Assembly (NCBI GenBank): GCA_947579665.1
Contig: OX388351.1
Span: 1,240,001-1,304,000 of the forward strand
DNA length: 64,000 nt
Source of the DNA: Sympetrum striolatum
Lineage: Eukaryota > Arthropoda > Insecta > Odonata > Libellulidae
Reading direction: 5' to 3'
Every line of letters starts with the position of its first letter. The first letter of the stretch is position 1. Below, piece by piece: positions 51,330 through 62,607 of this stretch. The notes beneath the pieces are model-generated. The model had not been told where the DNA came from. It worked only from the letters and a program-made list of their open reading frames with translations, and ran no database searches. Both the position numbers and the translations under genes were made by a program.

Positions 51330-51592
51330 AGTTAGGGAGGAAAGAACATTACTCCGCACAATACAGAAAAGAAAAGGAAGCTGGATTGGACATGTTGTAA
51401 GAGGGAAGGACAACAGCCATTGAAGGAACGGTGGAAGGAGAAATGAGAAGAGGAAGGAGAAAGCCGAAATTAATAGATGGGGTGAAGAGAGGAGGACACA
51501 AGGAGACCAAATAATAGGCCGGGATAGGATTAAGTGGAAACAGTTGTGGTGTATGGGACCTGCCAACAGGCAAAATACCAAATGATGATAAT
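51330..51592 (+). pseudogene. LINE ORF2 C-terminal and 3' end remnant
   Basis: Across two frames the plus strand reads REERTLLRTIQKRKGSWIGH and VVRGKDN, then GTVEGEMRRGRRKPKLIDGV and KRGGHKETK. The last part reads GRDRIKWKQLWCMGPANRQN before stop codons. This is the familiar C-terminal layout of LINE ORF2 proteins ('...I.KR...WIGHVLR...L....EG...GRRRPK.LID.......W....GPA..QN'). It ends just before ATGATGAT, a plausible short tail. Frame changes show it is dead. The family differs from the two LINEs that follow. Confidence 0.6.
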
Positions 51593-52129
51593 TTCATTAA
51601 TTTAATTTCTTTCCAATTGGCACTGAAGGTTACATCTCTACATACGAAATACATGACTTGGAATCTAACAGAAAATCTAAGATGCCTATTTGTATACATT
51701 TCCGTACGTTCCCTACCCCACAGTATTAAAACCTTAACCTCTAAGTTATCATTAAAAAAAACTATTTAATCCTCTTCTGTTAGTTTATGATTAATATTTG
51801 TTATGTTTTCTACAAGTTTAATGTTAATTTTGTTTATATTATAATTTTTTGTTTCGTTATTACATTCATCTTATTTTGAAATTCTTTTTACTTTCTCCAT
51901 ATACGTAGTATAGAGAAAGTATTGTTTGCATGAAAAAAATCGACTTCGAGATTACAACGGAAATTCACGTTTTCTGGTCCCTAGAACACGTTTTGACCAT
52001 TTTTGGAATGATGTCTATGTGTATGTGTGTGTGTATGTATGTGCGTCTGTGCTTGTGGGCGCTTCATACAAACATTCAATCTTCGACAGTAAATATTCAA
52101 GGATATAGTTTATAACGTAACGACCGTGT

Positions 52130-52480
52130 TGGTAAGAGAGGAGGCGGGGTTGCAATATTTGCAAGAAATGATCTACGTTGTAAAACAATTTCTCATAGCA
52201 ATCCGAAATTTTGTAGGAGACCAGAATTTTTATTTCTAGAAGTAGTTAACAGGCAAAAAAAAATTCTTCTTGGGGTCTTCTACCGTCCACCAAATATAGG
52301 GCACTTAACAGATATCGACGAAGAATTAACGAAACTACGTAACAATTACGATCATATAGTAATTACGGGTGATTTCAATGCGAATCTTAACAGATTTTAA
52401 CGACGCAAAATTTCTTCGTAATACCTTCGATACCCATAATCTAACAATTCTTCCACTACAACCCACAGGCAAGTTTATCG
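52130..52480 (+). pseudogene. LINE apurinic-type endonuclease remnant
   Basis: From about 52136 the frame reads KRGGGVAIFARNDLRCKTIS, then FLFLEVVNRQKKILLGVFYR, PPNIGHLTDIDEELTKLR and HIVITGDFNANL. This corresponds to the middle of the exonuclease-endonuclease-phosphatase fold, including the GDFN motif. A frame shift just after GDFNANL leads into NDAKFLRNTFDTHNLTILPL. The catalytic N-terminal part (QNVR, NE.., ETW) and the C-terminal SDH block are absent. Confidence 0.75.
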
Positions 52481-53505
52481 CTCTACCATCCAATCGGAAT
52501 TTACTTTTAAGGAGGTCACTCAACTTGAGGTATAGGTACAATACCTTAATAAGCATCAAATCTAAAGCAGAAGGTGACGGTATTCCAACCACTATCATTA
52601 GCAAACTATATCCTTTATTGCAACATATTATAACAAATATTTTCAACCTATCGTTTTTTAGTGGTAAATTTCCAAAACCATGGAAAAGAGCACTAATTAA
52701 AGCAATTTTGAAGAGCTCCAAGTTGAATATTGATGAATTTAGACCTATCAGTCTCCTTTCGGTTTTATCAAAAGCTCTCGAGAAATTAGCGCATCGGCAA
52801 ATTACAGAATATTTAAATAAAAAATCGATCCTTAGTAGTACACAATCAGGCTTTCGGAAGTCGCATAGCACCACAACAGCCCTAGTAAAAATAACTGATG
52901 ATATTCGAAAATCGATGGATAAAAGCAAATTAACAGCTTTAATCCTACTTGATTTTATTAAAGCCTTCGACTCGGTAGATGCGGATTTAATGCTTGCCAA
53001 ATTGCGTTTTATAGGGTTCTCAAAATCTTCAATTAGTTGGTTTTCTTCCTATCTACATGACCTTAAACAGAAAGTTGTCTCGAATGATTTCTCATCCGCT
53101 TGGATAAGTATCAATCGTGGTCTCCCACAGGGATCAACCCTTGGCCCCTTATTGTTTTCTCTGTTTATTAATGACTGTCCTCAAGTAATTAATCATTGTA
53201 ATCATCATTTATACGCAGAAGACTTACAGATATACATCGACACCACGATTTCTGGCTTCCATGAATGCATACAGCACGTAAATCATGACCTCGAACAAAT
53301 TAATAACTGGAGTAAAGACAATTTTTTGAAAATAAATCCTTCAAAATCGCAAGCCATTGCCATTGGGACACCCAAGTTGATAAGAAGGCTTAATCAATAT
53401 AACGATGCAAAGCTCACGTTAGACAACTCGAAGATCACATTCTGCAACTCTTTAAATAATCTGGGTGTTATCATTAATAATAATCTAATTGGTCGGAACA
53501 CATCG
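52390..53505 (+). pseudogene. LINE reverse transcriptase domain
   Basis: Read within the 395-codon frame beginning at 52369. After a junction near residue 63 it enters the RT: KAEGDGIPTTIISKL (66-80), the template-grip motif FRPISLLSVLSKALEKL (124-140), and QSGFRKSHSTTTALV (159-173). Then come motif A LLDFIKAFDSVD (193-204) with its aspartate, motif B RGLPQGSTLGPLLF (250-263), and the catalytic box as YAED (282-285) where YADD is expected. LKINPSKSQAIAIG and NNLGVIINNNL follow. The YAED change and the missing upstream part indicate an inactive copy, although the frame is still open. The frame ends at 53556 after a shift into 53511-54056. Confidence 0.85.
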
Positions 53506-53510
53506 TTAAT

Positions 53511-54056
53511 GTGTGTAAAAAAGTTTATTCTTCAATTAATTTTCTTAGACGCCTAGGAAGTTTCCTGACGCCTTCGATTAAAGCTCAACTGATAAATTCA
53601 TTAATCATGCCACACTTTGACTACGGTGATATTGTTTATCAAGACTTATCCAAAGAATTAACTACCAAATTGCAGCGTGCCCAGAATGCATCGGTTCGGT
53701 TTATCTTTAACTTAAAGAAATTCGACCATATCTCGGGTGCGTTTGAGAAATTGTCTTGGTTCAAGCTCGCTTCTCGTCGAAAATTACACATCTTAACAAC
53801 AACTTACCGTGTCATGCGATTACAAACTCCCGATTACCTCTTTTCAGAATTTGTCAGCTTAGGGTCGGTACATAATTGTAACACTAGAGGAAGAAACAAT
53901 CTAGTCATTCCAAAACACAGGACGGAAATGCTACATAAATCCTTTGCAGTGACCTCTGTTAATTTATGGAACGCCCTTCCGCAGAGTATCAAATCTTCCT
54001 GTTCTATCCTCACTTTCAAGAGGAGATGCCTTTCGCATCTTCTAGAGAATCAATAA
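53511..54056 (+). pseudogene. LINE ORF2 C-terminal region
   Basis: This 181-codon frame continues the RT in another frame: VYSSINFLRRLGSFLTPSIK, then LINSLIMPHFDYGDIVYQDL and KLQRAQNASVRFIFNLKKFD. Next are LSWFKLASRRKLHILTTTYR, NTRGRNNLVIPKHRTEM and FAVTSVNLWNALPQSIKSS, ending KRRCLSHLLENQ. The motifs FDYGD.VY, LQR.QN...RFI, L.W......RR and SVNLWN.LP are diagnostic for the C-terminus of this LINE group. A single-base change near 53515 separates it from the RT frame. Confidence 0.85.
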
Positions 54057-54615
54057 CGCTAATTATCTCCATCATAGCATTTTACATTTTACCGTAAGTC
54101 AGGTTCGTTTTTTCCTGATTTTTTCATACTGCACGGAACAACACTTCAAACTTCTTTCTTTACTTTGGAATATTTTGTTCGTTATTGGTACTACAGTTTA
54201 CATCCAGTATAACCTTTTCTTTTTTTTCCTATTTTGTATTTCCATACTATTAACTTACTTTAGATTATTGTTTATGCCTAAATCATGATGTTAACTCTCT
54301 TATATAATTATTGTAGAGCGTTATTTTTGTATTGATCGTGTTTTATTTTGCTTTTTTCTAGATCAATCATTTTTTTATCACAAGTGTATGTATCTAATTA
54401 CTGTATTCTCTGTATTTCATTTTTTATTAACTTTCATTATTTGTCTTGAGAATATGTCTCTAACACTTCTTGTAATTTTCCAGGTTATATGTACATTGTT
54501 TTCTTTAATGTCTTTTAGTTTTTGCTATCGGTTGGTTTGCGCAGGTTTTTCACACCCCCCTTCTTTTTGGGTGTTTTCTTGCAGCGGATAATTTTTCCTA
54601 AGCTTTTCTTAGGTT

Positions 54616-54715
54616 AAGGAAAGGGTTAAGGTGACTTTGCACATAAGGGCGTGCACCCAGGAAAATTCCCAAGGAAAAACGAACTTGAAAAAAGTCTGAC
54701 AGGGCCGGGACATTC
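54616..54715 (+). mobile_element. Rearranged SINE inserted in the LINE 3' UTR
   Basis: It splits the LINE 3' UTR between CTTTTCTTAGGTT and TTTACATCCGC, which are nearly contiguous in the sister copy at 11660-11685. It has the left block of the SINE at 4972 in direct orientation (54617-54650). It is then followed by the right block of that SINE in inverted orientation (TTCCCAAGGAAAAACGAACT ... GTCTGACAGGGCC). The tRNA-like middle is lost. Confidence 0.7.
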
Positions 54716-54884
54716 TATTTACATCCGCAATCCCTTCTCACATTTTCTTCTATTTTCCTCTAAGTTTCATTGATACATGTTATTTCCTCTAAGTTTCATT
54801 GATACTTATGATAATGTAACAGCTTAACTACAGGTTAGATGGAAGAGGAGACTTTTTAGTCTCAATCTCGCATAATAAAGACCC

Positions 54885-54917
54885 CTAATAATAATAATAA
54901 TAATAGTAATAATAATA
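54885..54917 (+). repeat. (ATA)n LINE tail
   Basis: ATAATA repeats with one TAG interruption directly after AATAAAGACCCC. Confidence 0.9.
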
Positions 54918-55025
54918 GATACGTTTTCGCTTCACGCCTTAGATCAACTTAATAAGAAGGTTAAGAGGACAATTCACGAAGGTCAAGGTAGTGTACTTTA
55001 TTAATAAGCAACTTCGCATTCTCAC

Positions 55026-55590
55026 TTGATCGATGATCTTAATATTATTGCTGGAATTTCAGACCATGATGTCATAACTGCAGTTTTGAAAGAGGAAATA
55101 GTAAAATCCCTCAAGCCACCACGGCAGGTTTATATGTTTTGCAAAGCGAAATTTTCTGAATTCAGGGATTATATTAATGCTAAGAGGGAAGACTTCTGTA
55201 GTTTTTTGTGTGGTAATACTATTGACGATAGCTGGATGGAATTCCTACGAATATTAGGGAAGGCTTAGCTTGGTTTGTCCCAATTAAAACCGTTAGGGAG
55301 CGTAAGGATCCGCGTTGGATGAAACCTAAGTTGCGAGCGTTGCATAGGAAGCAAAAGATTTTACACGCACGGATGAAGAAGCTAGAGAAAATCGGAGTAG
55401 ACTTCGATCTTGAGCGACAACAATATTAGGAGATGTGAAGATTGGTTAAGGATGAATCGCAGAGTGAGTTTCAGGAATATATATCTAAAACCCTTTTAGA
55501 GTCTTTAGGAGGTGACCAGAAGGAATTTTGGTCATATGTCCGAGAATCTCGAAGGTCAGTCTTCAGTACCCAGCCTTGCTAATGACGTGG
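55026..55590 (+). pseudogene. LINE endonuclease end and linker
   Basis: GISDHDVITAVLK contains the terminal SDH motif of LINE endonucleases. VYMFCKAKFSEFRDYIN and TIDDSWMEFL follow, and after a frame shift NIREGLAWFVPIKTVRER, PRWMKPKLRALHRKQKILHA, ESQSEFQEYISKTLLES and GGDQKEFWSYV. The last segments are the standard spacer between endonuclease and RT. Two stops occur near 55427-55439, and a further shift near 55560 leads into the RT frame. Confidence 0.7.
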
Positions 55591-56095
55591 GTTTAATGGT
55601 TACTGAATCGTTAGATAAAGCAAATCTAATTAATCGGCACTACCAGGAAAACTTCACTTTAGACGATGGACGAGCGAACGAATTTTCTATGCGTGTTGAT
55701 TCAGAAATGGAACCAATCGAGTTATCGGTGGATGGAGTAAGAAAGTTGTTGCGGCAGGTAGACAAGAAAAAAGCGCCAGGACCAGAAGGTATACCATCGT
55801 TCGTCATTCAAACACTGGCGAATGAGCTTGCTCCCCTTCTTTTCGTATTCTATAGGAAAACCTTGGACGAAGGCGTTGTACCAATGTCGTGGAGAAGAGC
55901 GCATATCACTCCAATTCCTAAGAAAGGACGTTCCTCGAAACCTGAAGATTACCGTCCGATGTCTTTAACGTCAATATTTTGTAAGACTACCGAGCACATT
56001 ATAGCGAGTTCAATAATGCGTTTCCTAAGTGACAAGGGGGTAATTAGCCAATGTCTACACGGTTTCCGTAAAGGTAGGCCATGTGATACCCAAAA
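55548..56095 (+). pseudogene. LINE RT N-terminal part
   Basis: Within the 207-codon frame starting at 55512, homology begins at about residue 20. DKKKAPGPEGIPSFV (84-98) is the RT motif 0/1 region. LDEGVVPMSWRRAHITPIPK (118-137), KPEDYRPMSLTSIFCKTTEH (143-162) and HGFRKGRPCDTQ (183-194) follow. The frame then leaves LINE sequence at about 56094, before motif A, so the first catalytic Asp is missing from the window. Confidence 0.8.
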
Positions 56096-57846
56096 CACTC
56101 ATTCCCATTACGCAAATGTGGCCAAACATTTGTAAAACATATTGCAAAATCAAAGGATCAAGTGATGGAGAAACCGCAAAAAACGGGAACCAATAAATAT
56201 CATTCAGAATATTTAACCAAAAACCAATTAATAATTAATTAAAAATAATAAACCAAAACACCGAATTCGAAAATCAAAAATAGAAGAATGAAGAATGAAA
56301 AATGATTACATTAATATGTAAAATTTCCATTTTCTTTTTCAGATATTAATTATAATATTACTTACTTACTTAAATCCGAATCGGAACATCAAATGATTAT
56401 ACAACAAATAAATGAGTGCATCCTTTAAAATGCAAGAAAGTTATTCACGACATAGATATGACAATTATTTCAATTTTATAATGATTACGGCACTATACCC
56501 ATACACACTAACGAAGATAATCATACTAAACTATCAAAGAAGATAAATGTTAATTCTGCATTTGTTTTGTGAGACTTACGCAATCTGATTAACATTTTTC
56601 CACCTAAGATTGGAGTTTGTATTTCCTGTTATGTGTACTTCTGGAACCTTTTTTTTATACGCTGATAGCTTTAAACTTATATTGTCTCAATAACATACCG
56701 TATCGTTTTATAGTTTCACCATTATGTGGCTTTCCTGAATGTAGTAATAATTTTAATAGTGTCGGATTTGCTAATTCATTTAACTTCTAGAGTAACCCAT
56801 CCATCCAAGAGTGTCTTCGACGCTGAATTTGCTCTTACAGAAATTCATCATTCTCTCTAGCATAATACGGCGTAGCATGAAGCCCATTCTTGATTCTCTT
56901 GTAAGGCATCTACGAAACAAATTTGAGCAAAGCTAAGGCAAAGTGAAGGTTGTTTTCCGGTCGCTTTTCCATATATAATTGACTGCTGTTTAGGCCCAAC
57001 AATCGAGCGTTGACAAAGCAAACATCTTGCGCAAAACATGCTCAAGATTCAATTCACACGAAAATTCCTCCTCAAAAAGGTCTGCCGTACCCTGAAAATG
57101 CATCCTCTAATCCCGAAAATCGCTCTAAAATCAATTTCTCGGAACACCTTTGGAAAAAACTTTGAGTCAATTCTTGTCGACTCATGAAGAGTCTCTACCA
57201 TGTAATTCGCTCATCAAATCCGAGGTTGAACTAAGAAAATTCTTCCCGTAGACAAACAAGAGAGTTCCTCAAAAAGGGTTTGAAAATTCCTACTCACAGT
57301 TAGTACGTGGGCGAAGGAAACTGAGAGATAAAGGACCAACCGATGAATCTAAAAATACGAAGAGTTCAGAAACTAGAGAAGCCATTTTGGGAGGTGGGGT
57401 TGATTACCCTTTTAGACTGAGTTATATTCGCACTGCACTGCACTGTAGACTGCGCTTCCCTAACTGCAGGTAATTAAGTATGGCTTCTTAGGATACAATC
57501 CTCTTTCTAAATACTTATGGATGCCAGCCGGGTACAATTCACTCCCTCGGGTAGAAAAGACTATCCAAGCCATTTACATTTTTTTTCATTTTCAATCGAT
57601 TATTCGCATATCAAGGGCAATGGTATTCAAACAATATATATTAAACCACATTCCGTAAATTGAGTAAATATTAAAATAAGTGGAATTGCAGTATACATTT
57701 CAATGTTGTTGAATCCTTTAACGGAAAGTTTTTCATAAAATATTGATATTTATTCCAGTGCAAATTTAAACTCCCCCACTTTAATAAAACTTAAAAAATA
57801 GATTTACGTCACGGAGGTACCCGAGCACAAAGCTACCAAACCGCAA
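56096..57846. other. Unidentified 1.75-kb segment interrupting the LINE RT
   Basis: AT-rich sequence with no LINE homology. The longest frame is 62 codons (minus, 56857-57045). I see no convincing terminal inverted repeats, poly-A tail or target duplication at its edges. About 80 RT codons are missing as well, so it may have arrived with a deletion or by rearrangement. Confidence 0.5.
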
Positions 57847-57918
57847 ATATTCGTAGCACTAAACGTTAGTCCATTAGTCTGTCTTGGTTCGTAGCACTAA
57901 ACGTTAGTCCATTAGTCA
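57847..57918. repeat. Short direct duplication at the LINE junction
   Basis: GTAGCACTAAACGTTAGTCC followed by ATTAGTC occurs at about 57850 and 57890, a period of about 40 bp. The second copy continues into the resumed RT frame. Confidence 0.85.
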
Positions 57919-58784
57919 ACTTGGTTAAGGTGACTTCGGGTGTCCCTCAGGGCAGTGTAATTGGACCGTTGTTATTTTTAGTATATATCAACGACCTCAG
58001 CAATCACATTGAAAGCAATGTTAGGATATTCGCAGACGACACAGTCATTTACAGGGAAATAGTTAGTTCAGAGGATAGATTAACCCTTTCGAACGACTTA
58101 GATGGAATTATGAACTGGTGCGATAATTGGTAATTAGAGCTTCATGTAGAAAAGTGTTCGTTAGTTAACTTCTTCGAAAGAAAATATATAATAAATGATT
58201 ATTCTTATAGCCTCCGAGGGGTAAACCTAATGACAGTAGAATCGGTAAAGTATTTTGGAGTAACTCTCACGAATAATCTATCATGGAGTGCAAACATCCG
58301 AAATATATGTGGAAAAGCACTTAAGAAACTCGGCTTCGTTAAAAGAATAGTCGGTAGGAGTGAAGAAAAAGTTCGCGAGCAATGTTACTTAGCGTTAGTT
58401 AGGCCTCACCTTGAGTATGCATGCAGTGTATCGGAACCCGCCGAGAAATGTCATTTTCGGGATTTAGAAAAAGTACAACGAAAGGCGATACGATTTGTAG
58501 TGAATTGCTACGATAAAACAGCGAGTGTCACTCAGATGTTACAGGACGCTGGATGGGAATCATTAAAAGATAGAAGAAAAATTCAAAGGATAAATTTATT
58601 AAATAAATTCAGAGAAATTACGTTTTCAGATGATGTAACCGATATAATGCGACCCCCTGTTATATGTTCTGATACTGCCAGAAATATTAGGGAAATAGAT
58701 GCTAGAACGAATCGCTTCATTTCAAACATTCATTGCTCTCTAACAGCTGCAAATTTTATCATAAGCTTAATTAATATGTTTTGA
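57915..58784 (+). pseudogene. LINE RT motifs B-D and ORF2 C-terminus
   Basis: VKVTSGVPQGSVIGPLLF (motif B) is followed by RIFADDTVIYRE, an intact FADD catalytic box, at residues 36-47 of the frame starting at 57921. A stop at 58131-58133 separates this from the continuing frame (LELHVEKCSLVNF). From 58230 it reads VKYFGVTLTNNLSWSANI, KALKKLGFVKRIVGR, CYLALVRPHLEYACSV and LEKVQRKAIRFVVNCY, then LQDAGWESLKDRRKIQRIN. The end, DARTNRFISNIHCSLTAAN, is typical. Disabled by the internal stop and by the missing motif A upstream. Confidence 0.85.
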
Positions 58785-58799
58785 GAAATGTCCGTTTGA

Positions 58800-59280
58800 A
58801 GTTGAACTTTAGAAAATTACTTTGGAAAGCTTTATTTCTATTCATAAATTTTAGAGAATTTTTTTTATATTTACGTGATAAATTTTGTCTATATTTATTT
58901 GACTTTTAATGGCATTTTATTACATATTTTACGTACAAAATTACTCTGTCGTCCATTTAATTTGCAGTGTTCATAATTTTTACCTGTTTGCTAACTGCAT
59001 AGTACATGGCAAGGCTCCTCAACATCTCTTAGTTATCACTAAACTGCGTTGATTTATCACGAAAACCTTTCTTTAGGTAGATTCTTATTCCTGAAATTGA
59101 ATTCGGTTTTTTTACATCTACAACCGAGTTTTTACTGTTCTGATGTAATTTTAATCAGCCCTTACTATAGTTAAGTAGCAATATTATTTAATATTGAAGA
59201 TAAAGTGGAAAAGGAGGAATTTTCAATGTTGCTCAAATTACCAAGTTATTCACTATTTATTTGAATTGAACGGAATTAAA
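58800..59280. other. AT-rich, possibly LINE 3' UTR
   Basis: T-rich sequence directly after the ORF2 end, plausibly 3' UTR, with no recognisable tail. No independent feature. Confidence 0.35.
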
Positions 59281-59282
59281 TT

Positions 59283-59525
59283 GTGCTTCCTCAAGGCGCT
59301 ATTGCTTGGAAGACTTGTTCCTGCCTTCTGAAACTTCGGCAGTCCCAATGCTGTGGGAGTTATTCCTGCCTGGGAAGTTTACCCTGCCTGGGAAGTGTAC
59401 CCTGCCTCCCACGCTGGGATAGCTCGCGAAGGGATCGCTGTTCCCATGGAGATACGGGGGCGATGGCAGTAAAATCGACTCTTTATGTATCAAAGGGAAG
59501 GGAGGCAAAGAAGGGGAGATGCTAA
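59283..59525. repeat. GC-richer patch with 18-bp tandem repeat
   Basis: CCTGCCTGGGAAGTTTAC at about 59368, CCTGCCTGGGAAGTGTAC at about 59386 and a partial third copy at 59403. The 80-codon plus frame and 69-codon minus frame here are products of this composition. Confidence 0.75.
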
Positions 59526-59529
59526 TAAA

Positions 59530-62500
59530 GTAATAAATGCCTCAAGGAAGGGAATTCGAAGGCCTCTTGAGGGATCTTATAAACAAAGGGGAGCCATTAA
59601 AAAACAAGCGAGGATAATTAGGATGGAGTCCTGGATTAGAAGAAGGGTCGATTGATGTTTTGATTACAAATTTCCTCCATCATTTCCGGATTTTGGCTGA
59701 CTTGAATAAAAACACCTAATTCAGGGAGGAAGTGGAAATTGGATTAGGAGCAAAAAATACCATCGCTCATAATCATCAACGGATGACTAATATTAGCGTC
59801 GGAAAAGGCTTGCTTAACGCTGGAAGATTTCGTTTAATTAAAAGACCTACTCGTCTTACGAATTGTAATTACAAACGGTAGTAATACCCTCAAAATGCCC
59901 TCTATCCCTTGTCTGAAGACTGTAGGTAATGCTACTATGACTATGGCTTGGCCCATTGATGAGATGCGAGGCTTACAAGTGTAAGAGTCTCAAAAGTATT
60001 CCAGGAAAGAGGATTATTAAAGGCGACTACGATAAGAAAAATAATTATGATTTAAACTGATATCTTGTGCGTAAATAACAAAATTCTATAAATAAAGCCA
60101 AGTTAATTACGTTTTCAATGTTTTATAAAATCATAAAGTTATGATGCTATCTTTTACAACTGAGCATTATTTTTATGAAAATAACTATATGAACTTTCCA
60201 AAATATCAATCAACTTAACATAATTTTAGGATAAAAATTTCAGCGGAAAAAGTGAAACGTTATGAGACTGCATGAGAAAAGAGAAATCCGAATCGTTTAT
60301 GAACTATTAGATCAAATTCAGCATCAGTTCTGTGCAATAACTTCATTACTAAGGCTTTTCCCTATTTCTCTTATAAAAATATTGCCATCAATAGATGCTG
60401 CGATTTAAGTGTTTCATTTGATTTGTGGATGAAATGGCAATAGTCTTATCGATTTTTGAGTAATTTCTATTATACATCTTTCCATTTCATATAATTGAGG
60501 AGCTTTATTTTACAAAGCAACTTGATGGAGAGCAAATACTATTAAGAAATAAGCAGCATTATGTATATTTGAACAACCAAATAAAGGTTAAATACTAAAA
60601 GGTTGATTGTAGGCTGACCGAGTCCCATAAAGTTGAAGGCTGGAATATATCTATTACTAAAGCAGGACAAGATAAGTTTTTCAAATTCACTATTCTGTTT
60701 ATGGATATTCTAACGTTATCAATGTGAATATTATTTAGATAAAATTAGGAATATTTTTGAGATAGTTAATATTATTATATCTTAGTCAGTGATCAACAAC
60801 ACAATGTTGCCTTGTTAGTTAATATTTGTAACATCACTAGGAGAATTGGGAAAGAATATAGAATGAAAAAGAAATATAGAATCGAACTTGATATATTCGG
60901 CCAATAGAATATTTGGTACAATTCTGCAGTAATTAATTGGAGGAGAAATTTCAAAGAAAGTAATATATTAAGTGTACAAGTAATCTCAACATACAGTATT
61001 AAACGCATTTACATGTAGCTAGGACATGAATTTTTGGTGAAGAATTCTTTAAAATGGAAGTTTATATTTTATTGATAAGGGTAAAAGGGGTGAAGCGCTT
61101 TAAATAAAAACAAAAATTTGGTCAGTAAAGTCACAAGAAGAATTATAGCTAATATCCTAGAATATAACAATTATCAATGCAGACTTTTGCAGATGGATAA
61201 AACGGTGACAATGCGCGTGCGAAACGAGCACTTTCCGTAAAAGATATCTCAAAACAGAAGCATTGCATTTCTCGAGTTTGATGTCCATATACTTCGCCTC
61301 CTTAATCCAGTTACTCTGGAGAGACAGATCCGTCGTTATCTAGAGGCAGACGCGTTTTTATAGAACTCTTCGAGATCTTTTTTACGCCCCCCTTACACTC
61401 TCTCTTAACGCACTAACTCAAAACACTTCTTAGTCAAGTGACGAATACGTCTCTTTGAGCAAAAAACGTCACTTCCCCCACCGGGAATAACGCCCTGTCG
61501 AAAAAGCCAAGTCCTCTGATACGAGCAAAAAATTCGGCAAATGAAGAACGACGTTAAAAAGAGGTAATGCGGGGGCGATATTAAGGCCTATCGTATGTTA
61601 TTCCGAAGGCAACACTTACGCTTTAATACTGAGGAATATACGACGGGCTGTAAAAATATAGCGTACTCATATTGATGCTGCGAGGGACCGTAATGCCTGC
61701 GGGAGATATGGTTTACACCCACGGTGACCTTTAACGCAAGCAGCATCGATTTTTCCATCCAAAAACAGTTAGATTCAATGAAAAGTCTTTTGATAAAACA
61801 AACGGGTACTTTATTGAATAACAGGGCCTCATTATCCGATATCTGAATATTCAATTGTTGAACTAATATCTGACGGTTAGCGGAGAAATTTTCAGTGGAT
61901 GAATACGCTGACAAAAAATAACAGAACTCAAAGGAATTAGATATCCCTTTTTTATAACTCTTCGCATAATCCTAGAATATTCGCCAAAACAGCTGCTTCT
62001 TTTAGACTGCATGCTACCTTTTCAAATATCCAGTAAAATCTATATAAATAAGAGGGCAAACTTAGTCCGTACTTAATTTTATAGTTAGCTATCAAAAAAT
62101 GGTGACATGCATTGTGTATTTTATTATAATTGTCAATTCTTTCATTCGTGAAAGTCCTTCGATGTTTTCACTTGCGATTATACCCTCAATATGTATTTCC
62201 TAGTTTAGGAGAATCTAGTGCTAATAAGATTAGAAGGGCCTAGTATTTTGTGCTTTATCTATTCTCCAGAAATAAGTGTATAATGAGATTCTATGCTAAA
62301 TAAATAAGACCATCCTCTTTCGATACTAACTGTTAAGATATATTTGTAAACCTATCATTTCACCGAAATATTTTATCAAACTTATTACCAAATGATTGAA
62401 TTATTGATGTTAACAACGAACATATTCAGCTAGTTTCATAGATGTTATTAAAATAGCGAAATGTAAAATAAAATTTATTCCCTAATACATGTGATTAATA
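59530..62500. other. No gene recognised
   Basis: AT-rich non-coding DNA. Minus frames of 71 codons (60793-61008) and 108 codons (61588-61914) are without domains. Confidence 0.5.
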
Positions 62501-62573
62501 AATTCTGCAATGGAAATAATCTACGAAAGATTTGTACTTTTACCACAATTTATTTTTACAAAAAACAATCACA

Positions 62574-62607
62574 CGACCGGTTTCGACGATTAATCGTCAT
62601 CTTCTGG
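62574..62607 (-). ncRNA. Hammerhead-like motif at the Penelope fragment 3' end
   Basis: Minus strand: AGAAGAT, stem GACGAT-TA-ATCGTC, then GAAACCGGTCG. Same layout as 17245-17279, with a different but fully paired stem. Confidence 0.5.

Larger units (their letters stand above)
51893..54917 (+). mobile_element. LINE (CR1/Jockey-type), internally deleted, ATA-tailed
   Basis: The 5' region (TTTCTCCATATACGTAGTAT, CCCTAGAACACGTTTTGACC, GT-rich run, GTGGGCGCTTC) is shared with 36375 onwards. Endonuclease remnants, an RT domain and the ORF2 C-terminus follow. The 3' UTR shares blocks with 11560-11822, holds a SINE copy and has a hairpin GAGACT-TTTT-AGTCTC (54848-54863). It ends CATAATAAAGACCCC plus ATA repeats. 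About 250 codons between endonuclease and RT are missing. Confidence 0.85.
54960..58790 (+). mobile_element. Second LINE (CR1/Jockey-type), split by a 1.75-kb segment
   Basis: Coding remnants in order: endonuclease end (55026), the basic linker region (to about 55560), RT N-terminus (to 56092), a non-LINE stretch (about 56096-57846), then RT motifs B-D and the C-terminus (57896-58784). Protein motifs differ from the LINE at 52-54 kb, so this is a separate family. The 3' boundary is not clear; a simple tail is not obvious. Confidence 0.75.

Noticed and set aside
52335..53000. 221-codon minus-strand frame
   Set aside because: It lies wholly antisense to the LINE reverse transcriptase; a shadow of that coding sequence.
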